In this document: positions 25,998-36,114 of the stretch, one piece after another | How the letters are laid out: each line of letters starts with the position of its first letter | How positions within the stretch are numbered: position 1 is the stretch's first letter | NCBI RefSeq assembly: GCF_014334015.1 | Contig: NZ_CP060488.1 | Span: 1,694,501 to 1,758,500, forward strand | Source: Bacteroides sp. M10 | Lineage (GTDB): Bacteria; Bacteroidota; Bacteroidia; Bacteroidales; Bacteroidaceae | Length of the DNA stretch: 64,000 nt | Direction: 5' to 3' | Notes under the pieces: model-generated | The model's database searches: none | Seen by the model: the letters and a program-made list of their open reading frames with translations, nothing else | Told to the model about the DNA's origin: nothing | Translations under genes and position numbers: made by a program

Positions 25998-27458
25998 TCA
26001 GTTGGACAATACAGCATCATAAGCTCCCATTTGCATCTTATCAGGATTGCGTGTCACGCCACGCTGATCCAATCCGAAAGCATCTTCACCCATCCATTCC
26101 ACGAATACCTCACCTAAATTAACCATAGGAGAAGCAGCAGGATTGAAACTTTTCACAGCATTGATTACAGCTTGTTTGGTAGCATAACCACCCACCTGTC
26201 CGATCTGGTCAATATTCCACTTATAAACACCCTCTTCCGTCAGGTTGCCATTCACAAGGGTAGGATAAGCAGTATCAGAAACGCCCATTGTGAAATTATT
26301 AACTCGCTGATACAAGTTATATCCCATGGAGTAAGCTTCTTTATTCGCTCCGTTCAAAATGAAGCTTGGAGCGGTAGAATTCTCGGAAATCAACAGGTTA
26401 TTAATAAACTTAGTATCACCATCAATAGAGGTTTCACATCGAAAGGCGCCATACTCCTGATCAATATCATGCCCTACAATCGTACTATTAGCGAGCATGA
26501 AACTACCTCCCCCGTTTAAAGCAGCACCTTTTCCCGGATTTCCGACAATGGTTGTGTTATTCATACAAATATGTCCCGATGATATCTGAATACCGACCCC
26601 AAAAAGTTCTCTTACTGAATTGCCAGTTATCAGGCAATTATTCATAAACACAACAGCCTTATTGCTGTTACACCGTATTGCTCCGCCACGGCTATCCGCC
26701 GCATTATCCAGGAACTTCACATTGTTCAGTTTCGAGCTCCCGGAAGCAATAAGAATAGCTGTACCTCCCGCTACTCCTCCTTGCCCGTTGACAGCTTCCG
26801 TTTTACAATCCCTGATAATACAATCCGTTAATTCGACAGAGGTGCTATTGACGTTACCATTGATATAAATTCCGCTACCACACTCGTTAGACTTGGCATC
26901 ATTATTAGAAAGGTACCCATATTGAAAAGTAACTCCTTCAATCCCAATAATCCCTCCTTTCACCAACAATAATCCGCAATCACCGGAATCAGCCTGATTA
27001 TTACCGTTTACATCTCCGCTGATCACTGTCTTATACGTATCAATACGACGATTAGTCAGATCTGTCCCTTCGCTCAACAAACTATATCCTCCTTTGATCG
27101 CTTTAATGTCTTTGCGGATAATCACCCCGAGTCCTCCGGTCTCGGACATCACATATTTTCCCTGACTCATGTAAATAGTACTCTTGGACAGATCGATAGA
27201 TCCACTCAATAATTTGCGAAAACCAACTACATCCATTGCCTGATCCCATGAAGTACCATCCATGTCCCCTTCACCGAATTGAGTTACAAAATAACTCTCC
27301 AGTCCTTTTTGCAAGATAACTTCTTCGTCCAGATCATCATCATAATCAGTAACCATCGGAGGATCGACCATCTCATAATCTTCCTGACACGCCTGGCTCA
27401 CTAAAATAGTGAAAGCCAAAAGTCCAATCTTTGATATTGTGAGCAACTTATTTTTCAT
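25998..27458 (-). CDS. Right-handed beta-helix surface lipoprotein (PUL1)
   Basis: About 486 aa. Start at MKNKLLTISKIGLLAFTILV, lipobox SQACQE. An acidic linker follows (VTDYDDDLDEEVILQKG), then GDMDGTSWDQAMDVVGFRKL. The beta-helix rungs start at about 130 (IEGVTFQYGYLSNND, ELTDCIIRDCKTEAV, FMNNCLITGNSVRELFG, CMNNTTIVGNPGKGAALNG). The tail is EDAFGLDQRGVTRNPDKMQM then GAYDAVLSN, typical of choice-of-anchor/DUF1565-like beta-helix proteins. The asparagine ladder and lack of clear acidic catalytic clusters suggest a binding protein rather than a lyase, but a lyase cannot be excluded. It lies 51 bp after susD. Confidence 0.82.
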   Translation of the reverse strand: MKNKLLTISKIGLLAFTILVSQACQEDYEMVDPPMVTDYDDDLDEEVILQKGLESYFVTQFGEGDMDGTSWDQAMDVVGFRKLLSGSIDLSKSTIYMSQGKYVMSETGGLGVIIRKDIKAIKGGYSLLSEGTDLTNRRIDTYKTVISGDVNGNNQADSGDCGLLLVKGGIIGIEGVTFQYGYLSNNDAKSNECGSGIYINGNVNSTSVELTDCIIRDCKTEAVNGQGGVAGGTAILIASGSSKLNNVKFLDNAADSRGGAIRCNSNKAVVFMNNCLITGNSVRELFGVGIQISSGHICMNNTTIVGNPGKGAALNGGGSFMLANSTIVGHDIDQEYGAFRCETSIDGDTKFINNLLISENSTAPSFILNGANKEAYSMGYNLYQRVNNFTMGVSDTAYPTLVNGNLTEEGVYKWNIDQIGQVGGYATKQAVINAVKSFNPAASPMVNLGEVFVEWMGEDAFGLDQRGVTRNPDKMQMGAYDAVLSN

Positions 27459-27509
27459 TTTTTTTATTTTAAACTTGTACACTAGATTCAAATTATTACA
27501 GTCCACTGC

Positions 27510-29285
27510 TTAACGGGCAATATCCGGATAACCAGGATTCTGTTTCAGATATTCATTCTGCTCCAATTGGGTCTGTGAAAACGGGAATAATTCATAATGA
27601 GTATCTGCATCCCGTTTCTTGTCCCACCATGCATCCTGAAATCTTCCGAAGCGGATCAAATCCGTACGACGACGGCTCTCCGCAAGAAATTCCCGCCCCC
27701 ATTCATCAAGCATTTCTTTTAGATCAAGTACCACGTTACCTTCCGGCTGATAAGCGATATCTGCAGTAAAGTTTTCATAGTTGCGTTTACGCACGCTGTT
27801 CAACAGCTTGCCGGCCTCGCCTGCCTGTCCGAGACGAAGCAGGCATTCCGCCTGCGAATAAATAATCTCCGCCAAACGGATTTCCGTATAATCCGACTCT
27901 ATAAAATATCCTCCATCAAACGGATAGAAAGGATACTTCACACAGTAAAGCCCCGAGTTGAAATCTCCGTTTCCCAGTTTAGACTCCTGATAATTCGGGT
28001 TGGCAATATAACCGGATTCTGCGTTACCTTCAAAACGTCCCACTTGATCAAGTAGGTAAAGGACATATTGGTTATCCGGATTCTTGGCATATCCCCCACT
28101 TATACTGGAATTAGCGATTTTCCCTTCCATGAAGAACATACCTTCCCGTGTATTATTACTCGTATTTACATATTGTTTATAACGTTTATCGCCCGCATAC
28201 TTGGCGAATTTCTGCGTAACCATGCCCAATTCATAATCAAACAATGCACGTGGTTGCTGGTTATTATAACTTGGCGAAAGTGCATATTTGGGATTTCTGC
28301 TGCCATTTCCTTCAATTTTCAGGTATTTCTCACAACCATAAGGAAGAGCCCGTCCGTAAACAGTTCTCTTGTCATTTTTCAGATGCCAGCTAGTCAATCC
28401 ATAAGAACCGGGAAAACCGAGGATTACTTCATTACACATTTCATTATTCCAGTCAAAAGGTTCGTACCAGTTATTAGCGATTGCATAATAGCCGAATTCT
28501 CCTCCGGTGATACGCTCACACATATCAATACATTCCTGCCATTTAGGCTGTCCAATCCACTTTTCCGCATTCAAGTAAAGACGCACCAGCAATGCAGCAG
28601 CCCCCGCTTTAGTAAATTGTCCTTGTTGACTGCCATTACCAGATTGTCCGATTTTGGAAGGTAAAGCCGCCAGACAGATATCTCTCAACTCGCTCTCGAT
28701 AAAATCAAACATAACCTGTGGAGATACCTGCTTCCGGTTTTCCGTCTGTTCATTGACCGCTTGGTCAGAAGTCGTAGTTAAGATACAGTTACGGTAACTA
28801 TTAAGCAGGCGAAGATAACAGTAAGCTCTCATACAACGTAGTTGCGCTTTAAAACTATCAAACTCACTGTCACTTAAATTAAATTTAGAAGGATTCAATT
28901 GAGACAAATCATCCAACACCAGATTACATTGACCAATACCGCCATACATGCCTTCCCATTCATTTGTCCAGTCTTCCTGATTAATGTCATCATATTGATG
29001 ATAATGATATTTTTCCCATTTACCGCCATCATACCACCAAGTTCCCCGGGTAGGCGTTATCAACTGATCCCCTGTCAGCTCTTCGTGTTCATGACGTCTG
29101 ACAATGGATTCATAGATATGCTCAAACGGACGAAAAACAGCGTTGATAACATCCTGTTTGGTATTATAATAGTTTTGAAACATGACCTGATCATACACCG
29201 TTTCCGACAGATCTGTACAGGATGGCAAACTAATGACTGTACCTGCCATTATCCCTAATCCAATGATATATTTTGTTATTTTCAT
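27510..29285 (-). CDS. SusD/RagB-like nutrient-binding lipoprotein (PUL1)
   Basis: 591 aa. Lipobox SLPSCTDLSETVYD. SusD-like N-terminal domain with TPR helices (TKQDVINAVFRPFEHIYESI, QLRCMRAYCYLRLLNSYRN). RagB/SusD C-terminal domain with YTEIRLAEIIYSQAECLLRL, NSVRKRNYENFTADIAY and FLAESRRRTDLIRFGRFQDA. It caps the SusC barrel at the cell surface and captures the ligand. The start is 12 bp after the susC stop, the standard pair. It is the intact counterpart of the broken susD in PUL2. Confidence 0.95.
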   Translation of the reverse strand: MKITKYIIGLGIMAGTVISLPSCTDLSETVYDQVMFQNYYNTKQDVINAVFRPFEHIYESIVRRHEHEELTGDQLITPTRGTWWYDGGKWEKYHYHQYDDINQEDWTNEWEGMYGGIGQCNLVLDDLSQLNPSKFNLSDSEFDSFKAQLRCMRAYCYLRLLNSYRNCILTTTSDQAVNEQTENRKQVSPQVMFDFIESELRDICLAALPSKIGQSGNGSQQGQFTKAGAAALLVRLYLNAEKWIGQPKWQECIDMCERITGGEFGYYAIANNWYEPFDWNNEMCNEVILGFPGSYGLTSWHLKNDKRTVYGRALPYGCEKYLKIEGNGSRNPKYALSPSYNNQQPRALFDYELGMVTQKFAKYAGDKRYKQYVNTSNNTREGMFFMEGKIANSSISGGYAKNPDNQYVLYLLDQVGRFEGNAESGYIANPNYQESKLGNGDFNSGLYCVKYPFYPFDGGYFIESDYTEIRLAEIIYSQAECLLRLGQAGEAGKLLNSVRKRNYENFTADIAYQPEGNVVLDLKEMLDEWGREFLAESRRRTDLIRFGRFQDAWWDKKRDADTHYELFPFSQTQLEQNEYLKQNPGYPDIAR

Positions 29286-29297
29286 AATCGTCTTTTA

Positions 29298-32294
29298 TTA
29301 GAAACTTACTTGTAATCCTAAAATAAACTGAAAAGCAGACGGATAATAGTTATATCCTCCTCCGAAAGTACCCGGTGTCAGTCCGTTCACTTCGTAGGTA
29401 GAAGGATCTACACCGGTAAACTTCGTAAACGTATAAAGATTGTTGGCCGTACCGAACAAACGTATCTTTTCAATATATTTCTTATTCAGGTTCATGGTAT
29501 ATCCTAAAGTGACGTTGTCTATCTTCAGATAATCACCCGGTTCTATGAAATAGTCGGTAATCACATTCTTACCTGTCGTGATATGTGCATTCTTCGAATA
29601 AGCGGTCGTCAACTGGTTGGTAGTCATGCTCTGCAATCCGAAATAGAAATCATGCACGTTGAATATATCAAACCCGGCAGCACCGCGGAGGGCAACAGAC
29701 AAATCAAAGTTCTTATAAGTGAAGTTATGCGTCATAGAGCCGGTAAATTTCGGCAAACCGTTTCCGGTCACAGACTTATCCTCTTCCGTACCTTGGGCTA
29801 CAGGAATCACATTCCCCTTTTTATCATAAATCAGCCAGTCACCTTTTTTATCCACTCCTGCATAACGATATGTAAAGTAGTTACCAATACGTTCTCCTTC
29901 TTCAATCCGCTGCAAATATCCCGGATTATTTGGATTCGCCATGCTACAGGTGGAGTAATATTTTTGTCCTTTATATATATCGTTGGAAAAACTCACAAAC
30001 TTATTGTTATTAGTAGCCCCCACTAATGTGAAACTATAAGTGAAATCCTTTGTCCGGACAGCATTTACTGTAACATCAAGTTCGAAACCGGTATTACGTA
30101 ATGTACCTACATTGGTATAGATGGTGGAGAACAAGTTAGGTGGTACCGGTACAGAATAGTCTCCGAGCAAATCACTTTGTTTACGATGGAAATAGTTAAA
30201 TGAACCGGTCACTTTGTGTGAGAAGAGTGAGAAGTCCAAACCCACATTCTGATTATGTCCTTTCTCCCAGCGCAATTCCGAGTTCGTATTTTTGCTCGGT
30301 CCCCATACATGAAAACGGTTACCATTGTATTGATACCAACCGAAAGCCCGGTAAGTAGCCAGAGAATTGTAATTTCCTATTTCCTGATTACCGGTGACAC
30401 CATAATCATAACGCACCTTCAAGTCATCAATCCATGGAAGCCCTTTCATAAACTTCTCATCCGAGATACGCCAACCGACAGATACAGCCGGGAAATTACC
30501 CCATTTATGATTCTCGCCAAAGCGGGAAGACCCTTCGTGACGTAAAGAGAAAGTAAACAGATAGCGTTCTTTCCAATCATAATTAACACGTCCGAAAAAA
30601 CTGATTAACTTATGGTCATTCTTATAGGAGCCCATCATTGTTTTTCCATCTTTTGCCGCTTCCAGCCCGGAACCCAGATTATTATAGGTCAATCCATCCG
30701 AAGAGAAATTCCAGTTTTCAGCAGACATTCCGGAATTTACACCATAATTATAGCTATACCCCACCATTGCACGGATCTGATGGTCCTTGATACGTGTAGA
30801 GAAATTTGTTACCCATTCCAGATTGTTTGTCGTACTTTTGTCGAAGTCACGGCTGGCTTTTCCGGTGACACCATCATTTACGTTAGAACCATAAGTAGAC
30901 GGTGTAAACCATCCGTTAAATTTATCAACTTGATATTGAGAAATAGTGACCTGCGACTTCAATACCATGTCCGGATTCTTCGGATTAAACAGAGGCAGCA
31001 GATTAACAGCAGCCGTAGCATTCCATTCCAGCAACTTAATTTCCGTACCATTCTCTTCTTCATTCAATTGCTCTACGATATTAGAACCTTCCGTTCCACT
31101 GGGAAAACGATAGTATCCATTAACCGATTCCGAATCATAAATAGGCATTGTCGGATTGTTTTTAATAGCATTGCTATATACATTGGCTGATTTGTTCCGG
31201 TCGATAACACGGGGAGTTATATTAGCAGAGAACGTGAATAGCCCGTCTTTGGTTGTATGGTTAATATTGGCACGTGCTCCATATTCACGACGATCGGAAC
31301 GCAAATCAATACCACGGGCATTACGATAGTCGGCAGTCACCCGATAGTTGGTTCTGGCATTTCCTCCGGAAAAAGTCAATGTATGCATGTGAGTCACCCC
31401 CAATTGAGTAACGGCATCAAACCAGTCTGAATCAGCTCCCATATCGGAAAGCGGATTAGACACTGTGCGATAAGCACGGTATTCTTCCGCATTCATTATG
31501 TCGAGTTCTTTTTTAGCTTTATTAAAAGTTACGGAAGTACTATAGGTTGTATGAACCTGTCCATCTTTGGTCCCTTTCTTTAGATTAATCAGGATAACCC
31601 CGTTACTACCCCGCGTACCATAGATCGCAGAAGCAGCACCGTCTTTCAATACATCAATCGATTCAATATCGGCAGGGTTAATATTCGTCATATCACCTCC
31701 CGGCACTCCGTCTACCACAATTAACGGTCCTAAACCTGCATTACGGGAAGAGACACCACGAATCTGAATACTTCCTTGATTGTTCGGATCGGCCAGAGCT
31801 GTGTTAGAAACCGAAACGCTGGAAACTTTCCCCTGCAAAAGCATGGAGGCATCGAGGCTGGATATCTGATTCAGATCTTTCGCACCTATATGCGAAATAG
31901 CCGAAGTCATTTCTTTCCGTTTCATCGTACCGTAACCCACCACTACCACTTCATTCAAAGCGGTCGATTCTTCTTTCAATACGATCTTCAATAACTGGCG
32001 GTTTTTAACAGCCACTTCTTGTGTTTCATAACCGATATAAGACACTTTCAGGTGTCCATTCTTAGGTACGTTCACCAGAAATTTACCGTCTATATCTGTA
32101 ATAGTACCCTGTTTCGATTCTACGACTACTACGGAAGCGCCAATAACTGGTTCGCCCTTTTCGTCCGTCACCGTACCTGATATCTTACTTTCCTGCTGAA
32201 CTTCCAAAGAAGCTCCCTTTACCTGTATACCGGAAAACAGTATCAGCAGTATACCTAACAGACAGGTACACGTTTTGAAATGAATATTCTTCAT
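29298..32294 (-). CDS. SusC-like TonB-dependent outer-membrane receptor (PUL1)
   Basis: 998 aa. Signal peptide MKNIHFKTCTCLLGILLILF ending VKGA. No STN domain, consistent with control by an HTCS rather than an ECF/FecR pair. CarboxypepD_reg-like domain (KISGTVTDEKGEPVIGASVV), SusC box TALNEVVVVGYGTMKRKEM, plug domain with INPADIESIDVLKDGAASAI then YGTRGSNGVILI, and a beta-barrel ending GGYNYYPSAFQFILGLQVSF. Imports the ligand captured by SusD using TonB energy. The protein is almost the same as the PUL2 SusC, with most differences in the signal peptide and scattered barrel positions. Confidence 0.96.
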   Translation of the reverse strand: MKNIHFKTCTCLLGILLILFSGIQVKGASLEVQQESKISGTVTDEKGEPVIGASVVVVESKQGTITDIDGKFLVNVPKNGHLKVSYIGYETQEVAVKNRQLLKIVLKEESTALNEVVVVGYGTMKRKEMTSAISHIGAKDLNQISSLDASMLLQGKVSSVSVSNTALADPNNQGSIQIRGVSSRNAGLGPLIVVDGVPGGDMTNINPADIESIDVLKDGAASAIYGTRGSNGVILINLKKGTKDGQVHTTYSTSVTFNKAKKELDIMNAEEYRAYRTVSNPLSDMGADSDWFDAVTQLGVTHMHTLTFSGGNARTNYRVTADYRNARGIDLRSDRREYGARANINHTTKDGLFTFSANITPRVIDRNKSANVYSNAIKNNPTMPIYDSESVNGYYRFPSGTEGSNIVEQLNEEENGTEIKLLEWNATAAVNLLPLFNPKNPDMVLKSQVTISQYQVDKFNGWFTPSTYGSNVNDGVTGKASRDFDKSTTNNLEWVTNFSTRIKDHQIRAMVGYSYNYGVNSGMSAENWNFSSDGLTYNNLGSGLEAAKDGKTMMGSYKNDHKLISFFGRVNYDWKERYLFTFSLRHEGSSRFGENHKWGNFPAVSVGWRISDEKFMKGLPWIDDLKVRYDYGVTGNQEIGNYNSLATYRAFGWYQYNGNRFHVWGPSKNTNSELRWEKGHNQNVGLDFSLFSHKVTGSFNYFHRKQSDLLGDYSVPVPPNLFSTIYTNVGTLRNTGFELDVTVNAVRTKDFTYSFTLVGATNNNKFVSFSNDIYKGQKYYSTCSMANPNNPGYLQRIEEGERIGNYFTYRYAGVDKKGDWLIYDKKGNVIPVAQGTEEDKSVTGNGLPKFTGSMTHNFTYKNFDLSVALRGAAGFDIFNVHDFYFGLQSMTTNQLTTAYSKNAHITTGKNVITDYFIEPGDYLKIDNVTLGYTMNLNKKYIEKIRLFGTANNLYTFTKFTGVDPSTYEVNGLTPGTFGGGYNYYPSAFQFILGLQVSF

Positions 32295-32324
32295 AAATAA
32301 ATGATTTTATGTTAGATGATAAAG

Positions 32325-33500
32325 TTAACGCAATCCTCTTGCTTGTAAAGCGGAGATTAATACTTCCGGTGCATCTGTCTGTATCATACGTACTTCAGGA
32401 TAAATCTGAAGAAGCTCATCCAGATAAGTCGCATTTATATCATATTCAGGTATTAATCCGGATAATACATGAAGCATATTGACTGTAGGAATCATCCCCT
32501 CACTGATAGCAGTCCCTATGGGAGTACTTTGTCCGTCGGGAGCATAAGAATATTGCACGAAATAATTTCCCGGAAGCCCAACCAGAGGTTTGTAAGCGCT
32601 TTGTGCCCATGTGTACACGTGTGCCTTTTTAGAAATAGACAACACTTCTTCTGCTTTCTGGCTACTGTTACAATAGAAAAAGACTTGTTCCATCATATCC
32701 AGTTCCTTGACAACATTCATCACCTCTTGGGTAGAGGCTGTACGTGGAGAATAATCCAGATTGAAATATATTTTTCCACGCCCTGCTTTCAGAAACTCTT
32801 CCAATGTGGGCATCTTCTCATCGGTCACCCTTCCATTCCGGTCCAACAGATTATATTGCTGAATTTCAGCATAAGTCATTTTCGTAATATCCCCTGTGCC
32901 GTTAGTCGTAGCATTGATTGTCTGGTCATGGCACACCATAACTACTCCATCGCTTGTGAGATGAGTGTCACATTCAATCACATCCGCTCCTGCATTGATG
33001 GCAGCTTCTACAGCAGATACCGAATTTTCGGGAATAGTCTTGTCTGTTGTATGAGAGCGATGCGTCATAGCCCATACCATTTTGTTATCTGCATCCCTGA
33101 ATTGCTTCATGGCTTCTGTCAGCGCCAATAGGTCGTAAATACGGATCCTTTTCTGTACTACGCGCTCACCTGCTGTCACTAACATCGTGTAGTCACCACT
33201 TTGTGTATAAGCATGAGTGATAGGCGTAGCAGCTTTCCCTTCCTTGACCGTTCCGTCACCAAAGTCAACAGTAATGTCAGTATTACTATCGATATTGTTA
33301 AACACCACTTCCACTACCTCTTTCAGCATAGCACGGGTGCTCGTTTGCAGATAAGGATTCTTTTTTACGGGATCATCATCTGAACATGCTATAAAACTAA
33401 TTCCGCATAAAATAATTAAACTGTATGCATATTTTATAGCCAGTAATTTTAAAATTCTTCTCTTTATAAGAAGAAAGGACAATAGATTTTCATTTCTCAT
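32325..33500 (-). CDS. PKD-domain glycerophosphodiester phosphodiesterase lipoprotein (PUL1)
   Basis: About 391 aa from MRNENLLSFLLIKRRILKLL; the frame is open 28 codons further upstream into the promoter region. Lipobox GISFIACSDDD. PKD-like domain at about 50-125 (VDFGDGTVKEGKAATPITHA, YTQSGDYTMLVTAG). GDPD domain follows: WAMTHRSHTTDKTIPENS (His, Arg, Glu), DVIECDTHLTSDG (Glu, Asp), VCHDQTINATTNGTGDI (second His), YFNLDYSPRTA. First gene of the PUL1 operon, 30 bp before susC. A lipid-anchored GDPD at the head of a SusCD operon is unusual and suggests the ligand contains glycerophosphodiester bonds. The PUL2 copy has lost its start. Confidence 0.92.
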   Translation of the reverse strand: MRNENLLSFLLIKRRILKLLAIKYAYSLIILCGISFIACSDDDPVKKNPYLQTSTRAMLKEVVEVVFNNIDSNTDITVDFGDGTVKEGKAATPITHAYTQSGDYTMLVTAGERVVQKRIRIYDLLALTEAMKQFRDADNKMVWAMTHRSHTTDKTIPENSVSAVEAAINAGADVIECDTHLTSDGVVMVCHDQTINATTNGTGDITKMTYAEIQQYNLLDRNGRVTDEKMPTLEEFLKAGRGKIYFNLDYSPRTASTQEVMNVVKELDMMEQVFFYCNSSQKAEEVLSISKKAHVYTWAQSAYKPLVGLPGNYFVQYSYAPDGQSTPIGTAISEGMIPTVNMLHVLSGLIPEYDINATYLDELLQIYPEVRMIQTDAPEVLISALQARGLR

Positions 33501-33542
33501 TGCGCGTTTTACATTAGTTGATTTATTTAATAGATTACGTTG

Positions 33543-33550
33543 CAAACATA
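33543..33550 (-). promoter_or_regulatory. -7 box of the PUL1 operon promoter
   Basis: Minus strand TATGTTTG, full match to TAnnTTTG, 43 bp upstream of the chosen start at 33500. Upstream is a T-rich tract in place of a clear TTTG, consistent with a promoter that needs the HTCS activator. Confidence 0.5.
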
Positions 33551-33670
33551 AGTAATACGCACTAAAAAAAAGGAAAAAAAACATTCAATAAAAGATGAGA
33601 ATTTTTCTTTTCGTGAAAAAGAAGACCATTTAAATAAGAAAAGAAAGAAACGGGCTCTTTTGAATAAAAC

Positions 33671-33694
33671 GGGCGTATTGCAAAAAGTACGCCC
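33671..33694 (-). terminator. Terminator of the GH43 gene
   Basis: GGGCGTA (33671-33677) and TACGCCC (33688-33694) form a 7-bp GC-rich stem, followed on the minus strand by GTTTTATTC. It starts 7 bp after the GH43 stop. Confidence 0.6.
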
Positions 33695-33701
33695 CCTATT
33701 T

Positions 33702-34799
33702 TCATTTGCGTTCAGGAGTGCCTGACGGTTTGCGAAGCGGGAATCCTTCTTTCTGCGGAATTCCTAAAACAGGGATTCCTTCCTTATCCCACTCTATTTT
33801 CTGCATACGCGGCGTCCGGCTATCCAAAACAAGCATATCATACAAACTCTTGCGGGCGTGATAAAGCATATACCATTCCTTACCGTCAGGTGAAGGAATA
33901 AAACAGATACTACCGGGTCCATATACATGATTTTCCGGTGCTTGCTTAAACACAGGCTCCGGTGCCTTTTTCCAAGAAGCCGGATTCAGCAGATCGCTGT
34001 CAGTGTCGGCAGTCAGCAGTCCTACACAGTAGTAAGGAGTCCAATTACCACTTGCCGAATAATAAATCAATAACTTATCTTTCTTCAAAGAATAGAAGAA
34101 TTGCGGTGCTTCATTGACACGAATCGGATAGGCAGTTTTATTACCATCTATACTGATCCACTGACATTCCCATTCATATTCTGGTTCGGAAATCAAAATA
34201 CGGTCAGAAGCCAGTGTCCATGGGTTCTCCATTTCGGCAATATAAATACATTGATTTTCCTGATAAACTCTACGTTTCTGCCATCCACACCAGATTAAAT
34301 AACGCTTTCCTCCATGTTCAAAAGTACTGGCATGAATTGCCCAATTATTATCTTCATCAGTTGATATTCTTCCCTTCATGACAAATTCCCCTTTCATCGG
34401 GTCAGCAGACTCATTCTCAAGCACATAAATCTGACGATTATCAATATTTCCATCATCCGCACAACAATAAATATACCATTTATTATTAATGTAATGTATT
34501 TCAGGTCCCCAAAGATGAAATGCGTTTGACGAATTTTGAGGTACCCACACATCTTTCTGGGATGCTTCCGCCAACCGGGTTATATCATCTGTTGCCCATA
34601 AAGTGATGCGGTCGCTCATACTTTGGGTATAATAATATATTCCGTTATGGAATACCGCCCATGGGTCTCCTCCTCTTGACAAAAGCGGATTCGTATAAAC
34701 AGGTACGGAATCGAGGTCTACCCGCTCATGTGTTTTTTTATTCTGACCGGATGAGCAACCCACTAAAAGAATAAGGAGAAAATACAATAAAATTCGCAT
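33702..34799 (-). CDS. GH43-family glycoside hydrolase, lipoprotein (arabinan/arabinoside-type)
   Basis: About 365 aa from MRILLYFLLILLVGCSSGQN (lipobox LLVGC); the longer open frame upstream looks non-coding. Five-bladed beta-propeller of clan GH-F. Catalytic base Asp in LSRGGDPWAVFHNGIYYYT (about 44). WGPEIHYINNKWYIYCCA (about 95) contains the conserved W-x-P-E. The acid Glu is probably in RVNEAPQFFYSLKKDKL (about 229). Ends VYGPGSICFIPSPDGKEWYM plus a short tail. GH43 enzymes release L-arabinose, D-xylose or D-galactose. Transcribed alone leftward from the divergent region 34800-35081; its neighbour on the other side is another GH43. Confidence 0.87.
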   Translation of the reverse strand: MRILLYFLLILLVGCSSGQNKKTHERVDLDSVPVYTNPLLSRGGDPWAVFHNGIYYYTQSMSDRITLWATDDITRLAEASQKDVWVPQNSSNAFHLWGPEIHYINNKWYIYCCADDGNIDNRQIYVLENESADPMKGEFVMKGRISTDEDNNWAIHASTFEHGGKRYLIWCGWQKRRVYQENQCIYIAEMENPWTLASDRILISEPEYEWECQWISIDGNKTAYPIRVNEAPQFFYSLKKDKLLIYYSASGNWTPYYCVGLLTADTDSDLLNPASWKKAPEPVFKQAPENHVYGPGSICFIPSPDGKEWYMLYHARKSLYDMLVLDSRTPRMQKIEWDKEGIPVLGIPQKEGFPLRKPSGTPERK

Positions 34800-35081
34800 A
34801 GTAATACTTATAATATATATAAATAATAGCCTGTTAAATGACCAATTAAGAAATTCAAGACAGATACAACGAAAATGGGACGGCAATATATAACAAAAGT
34901 GTTGAACCTGCAAACAAAGAAAGTGAAAAAACAAATCAAAACAGCCCTTTACAAGCAGCAATATATGAAATAATTATTTTTCCGGCAATTTGGTTGATTC
35001 TCGCTATTTATTGGCAAATAATCAACCTTTATTTCATTTATTTTTCATCATTTTTGTGGCATAACTTTAATATTTATAGAC

Positions 35082-36074
35082 ATGAATTCCAAAATAGTAT
35101 TCTTTTTCATGATTATGTGTTGCTGTTCAGTAACCTTATTTGCTCAAACAAATACGGGCAAAAAACAGACAAGTACTAATCCGGTTTTTGACGGTTGGTA
35201 TGCAGATCCCGAAGGAGTCGTTTTCGGTGATAAATACTGGATTTATCCGACTTATTCAGCTCCTTTCGAACAACAATTGTACATGGATGCCTTTTCTTCC
35301 CCAGATTTGGTACACTGGAGAAAACACCCGAAAGTCCTTTCTGTCGAAAATATCAGCTGGTTAAGGAATGCTTTATGGGCACCTGCCGTGATAGAAGCAA
35401 ATGGGAAATATTATTTCTATTTTGGAGCAAACAACATATATCATGAGAGTGAAGTGGGAGGTATAGGTGTGGCTGTAGCCGATCGTCCGGAAGGTCCTTT
35501 CAAGGATGCGCTCGGAAAGCCGCTGATTGGCAAGATCGTGAACGGAGCGCAACCTATTGACCAGTTTGTATTCAAGGACGATGACGGTCAGTATTATATG
35601 TATTACGGCGGTTGGGGACATTGCAATATGGTGAAGATGGGATCTGATCTAATCAGTATCGTACCTTTTGAAGACGGAACAACTTATAAAGAAGTGACTC
35701 CGGAAAATTATATAGAAGGACCTTTTATGCTTAAACACAATGGCAAATATTATTTCATGTGGTCAGAAGGCGACTGGACAGGACCCGATTATTGTGTAGC
35801 GTATGCCATTGCGGATTCGCCTTTTGGTCCGTTCAAAAGAGTCGGAAAGATTCTGGAGCAGGACACTAAAATAGCTAATGGTGCCGGACATCATTCCATT
35901 ATCAAAGGTCCGGGAAAGGATGAATGGTATATTGTCTATCATCGCCGCCCTTTGGGTGAAACCGATGGGAACTACCGCATTACTTGCATTGACCGAATGT
36001 ATTTTAATAAAAACGGTACTATCAAACCTGTAAAAATGACCTCCGGCGGAATAAAAGCCAGACCACTGCGCTAA
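35082..36074 (+). CDS. GH43-family glycoside hydrolase
   Basis: 330 aa. Signal peptide MNSKIVFFFMIMCCCSVTLF ending AQ. Catalytic triad visible: base Asp in FDGWYADPEGVVFGDKYWI (about 42), pKa-modulating Asp in AQPIDQFVFKDDDGQYYM (about 159), acid Glu in YIEGPFMLKHNGKYYFMWS (about 211). Also LWAPAVIEANGKYYFYFGAN. Ends IKARPLR with no extra carbohydrate-binding module. First gene of a rightward operon GH43-GH42-GH3; the GH42 gene starts 40 bp later. Likely removes arabinose (or xylose/galactose) side chains from a plant galactan. Confidence 0.9.
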   Translation: MNSKIVFFFMIMCCCSVTLFAQTNTGKKQTSTNPVFDGWYADPEGVVFGDKYWIYPTYSAPFEQQLYMDAFSSPDLVHWRKHPKVLSVENISWLRNALWAPAVIEANGKYYFYFGANNIYHESEVGGIGVAVADRPEGPFKDALGKPLIGKIVNGAQPIDQFVFKDDDGQYYMYYGGWGHCNMVKMGSDLISIVPFEDGTTYKEVTPENYIEGPFMLKHNGKYYFMWSEGDWTGPDYCVAYAIADSPFGPFKRVGKILEQDTKIANGAGHHSIIKGPGKDEWYIVYHRRPLGETDGNYRITCIDRMYFNKNGTIKPVKMTSGGIKARPLR

Positions 36075-36114
36075 CCTGTTATTTATTATAGCGATGAAAC
36101 TTAAAATAATATCC

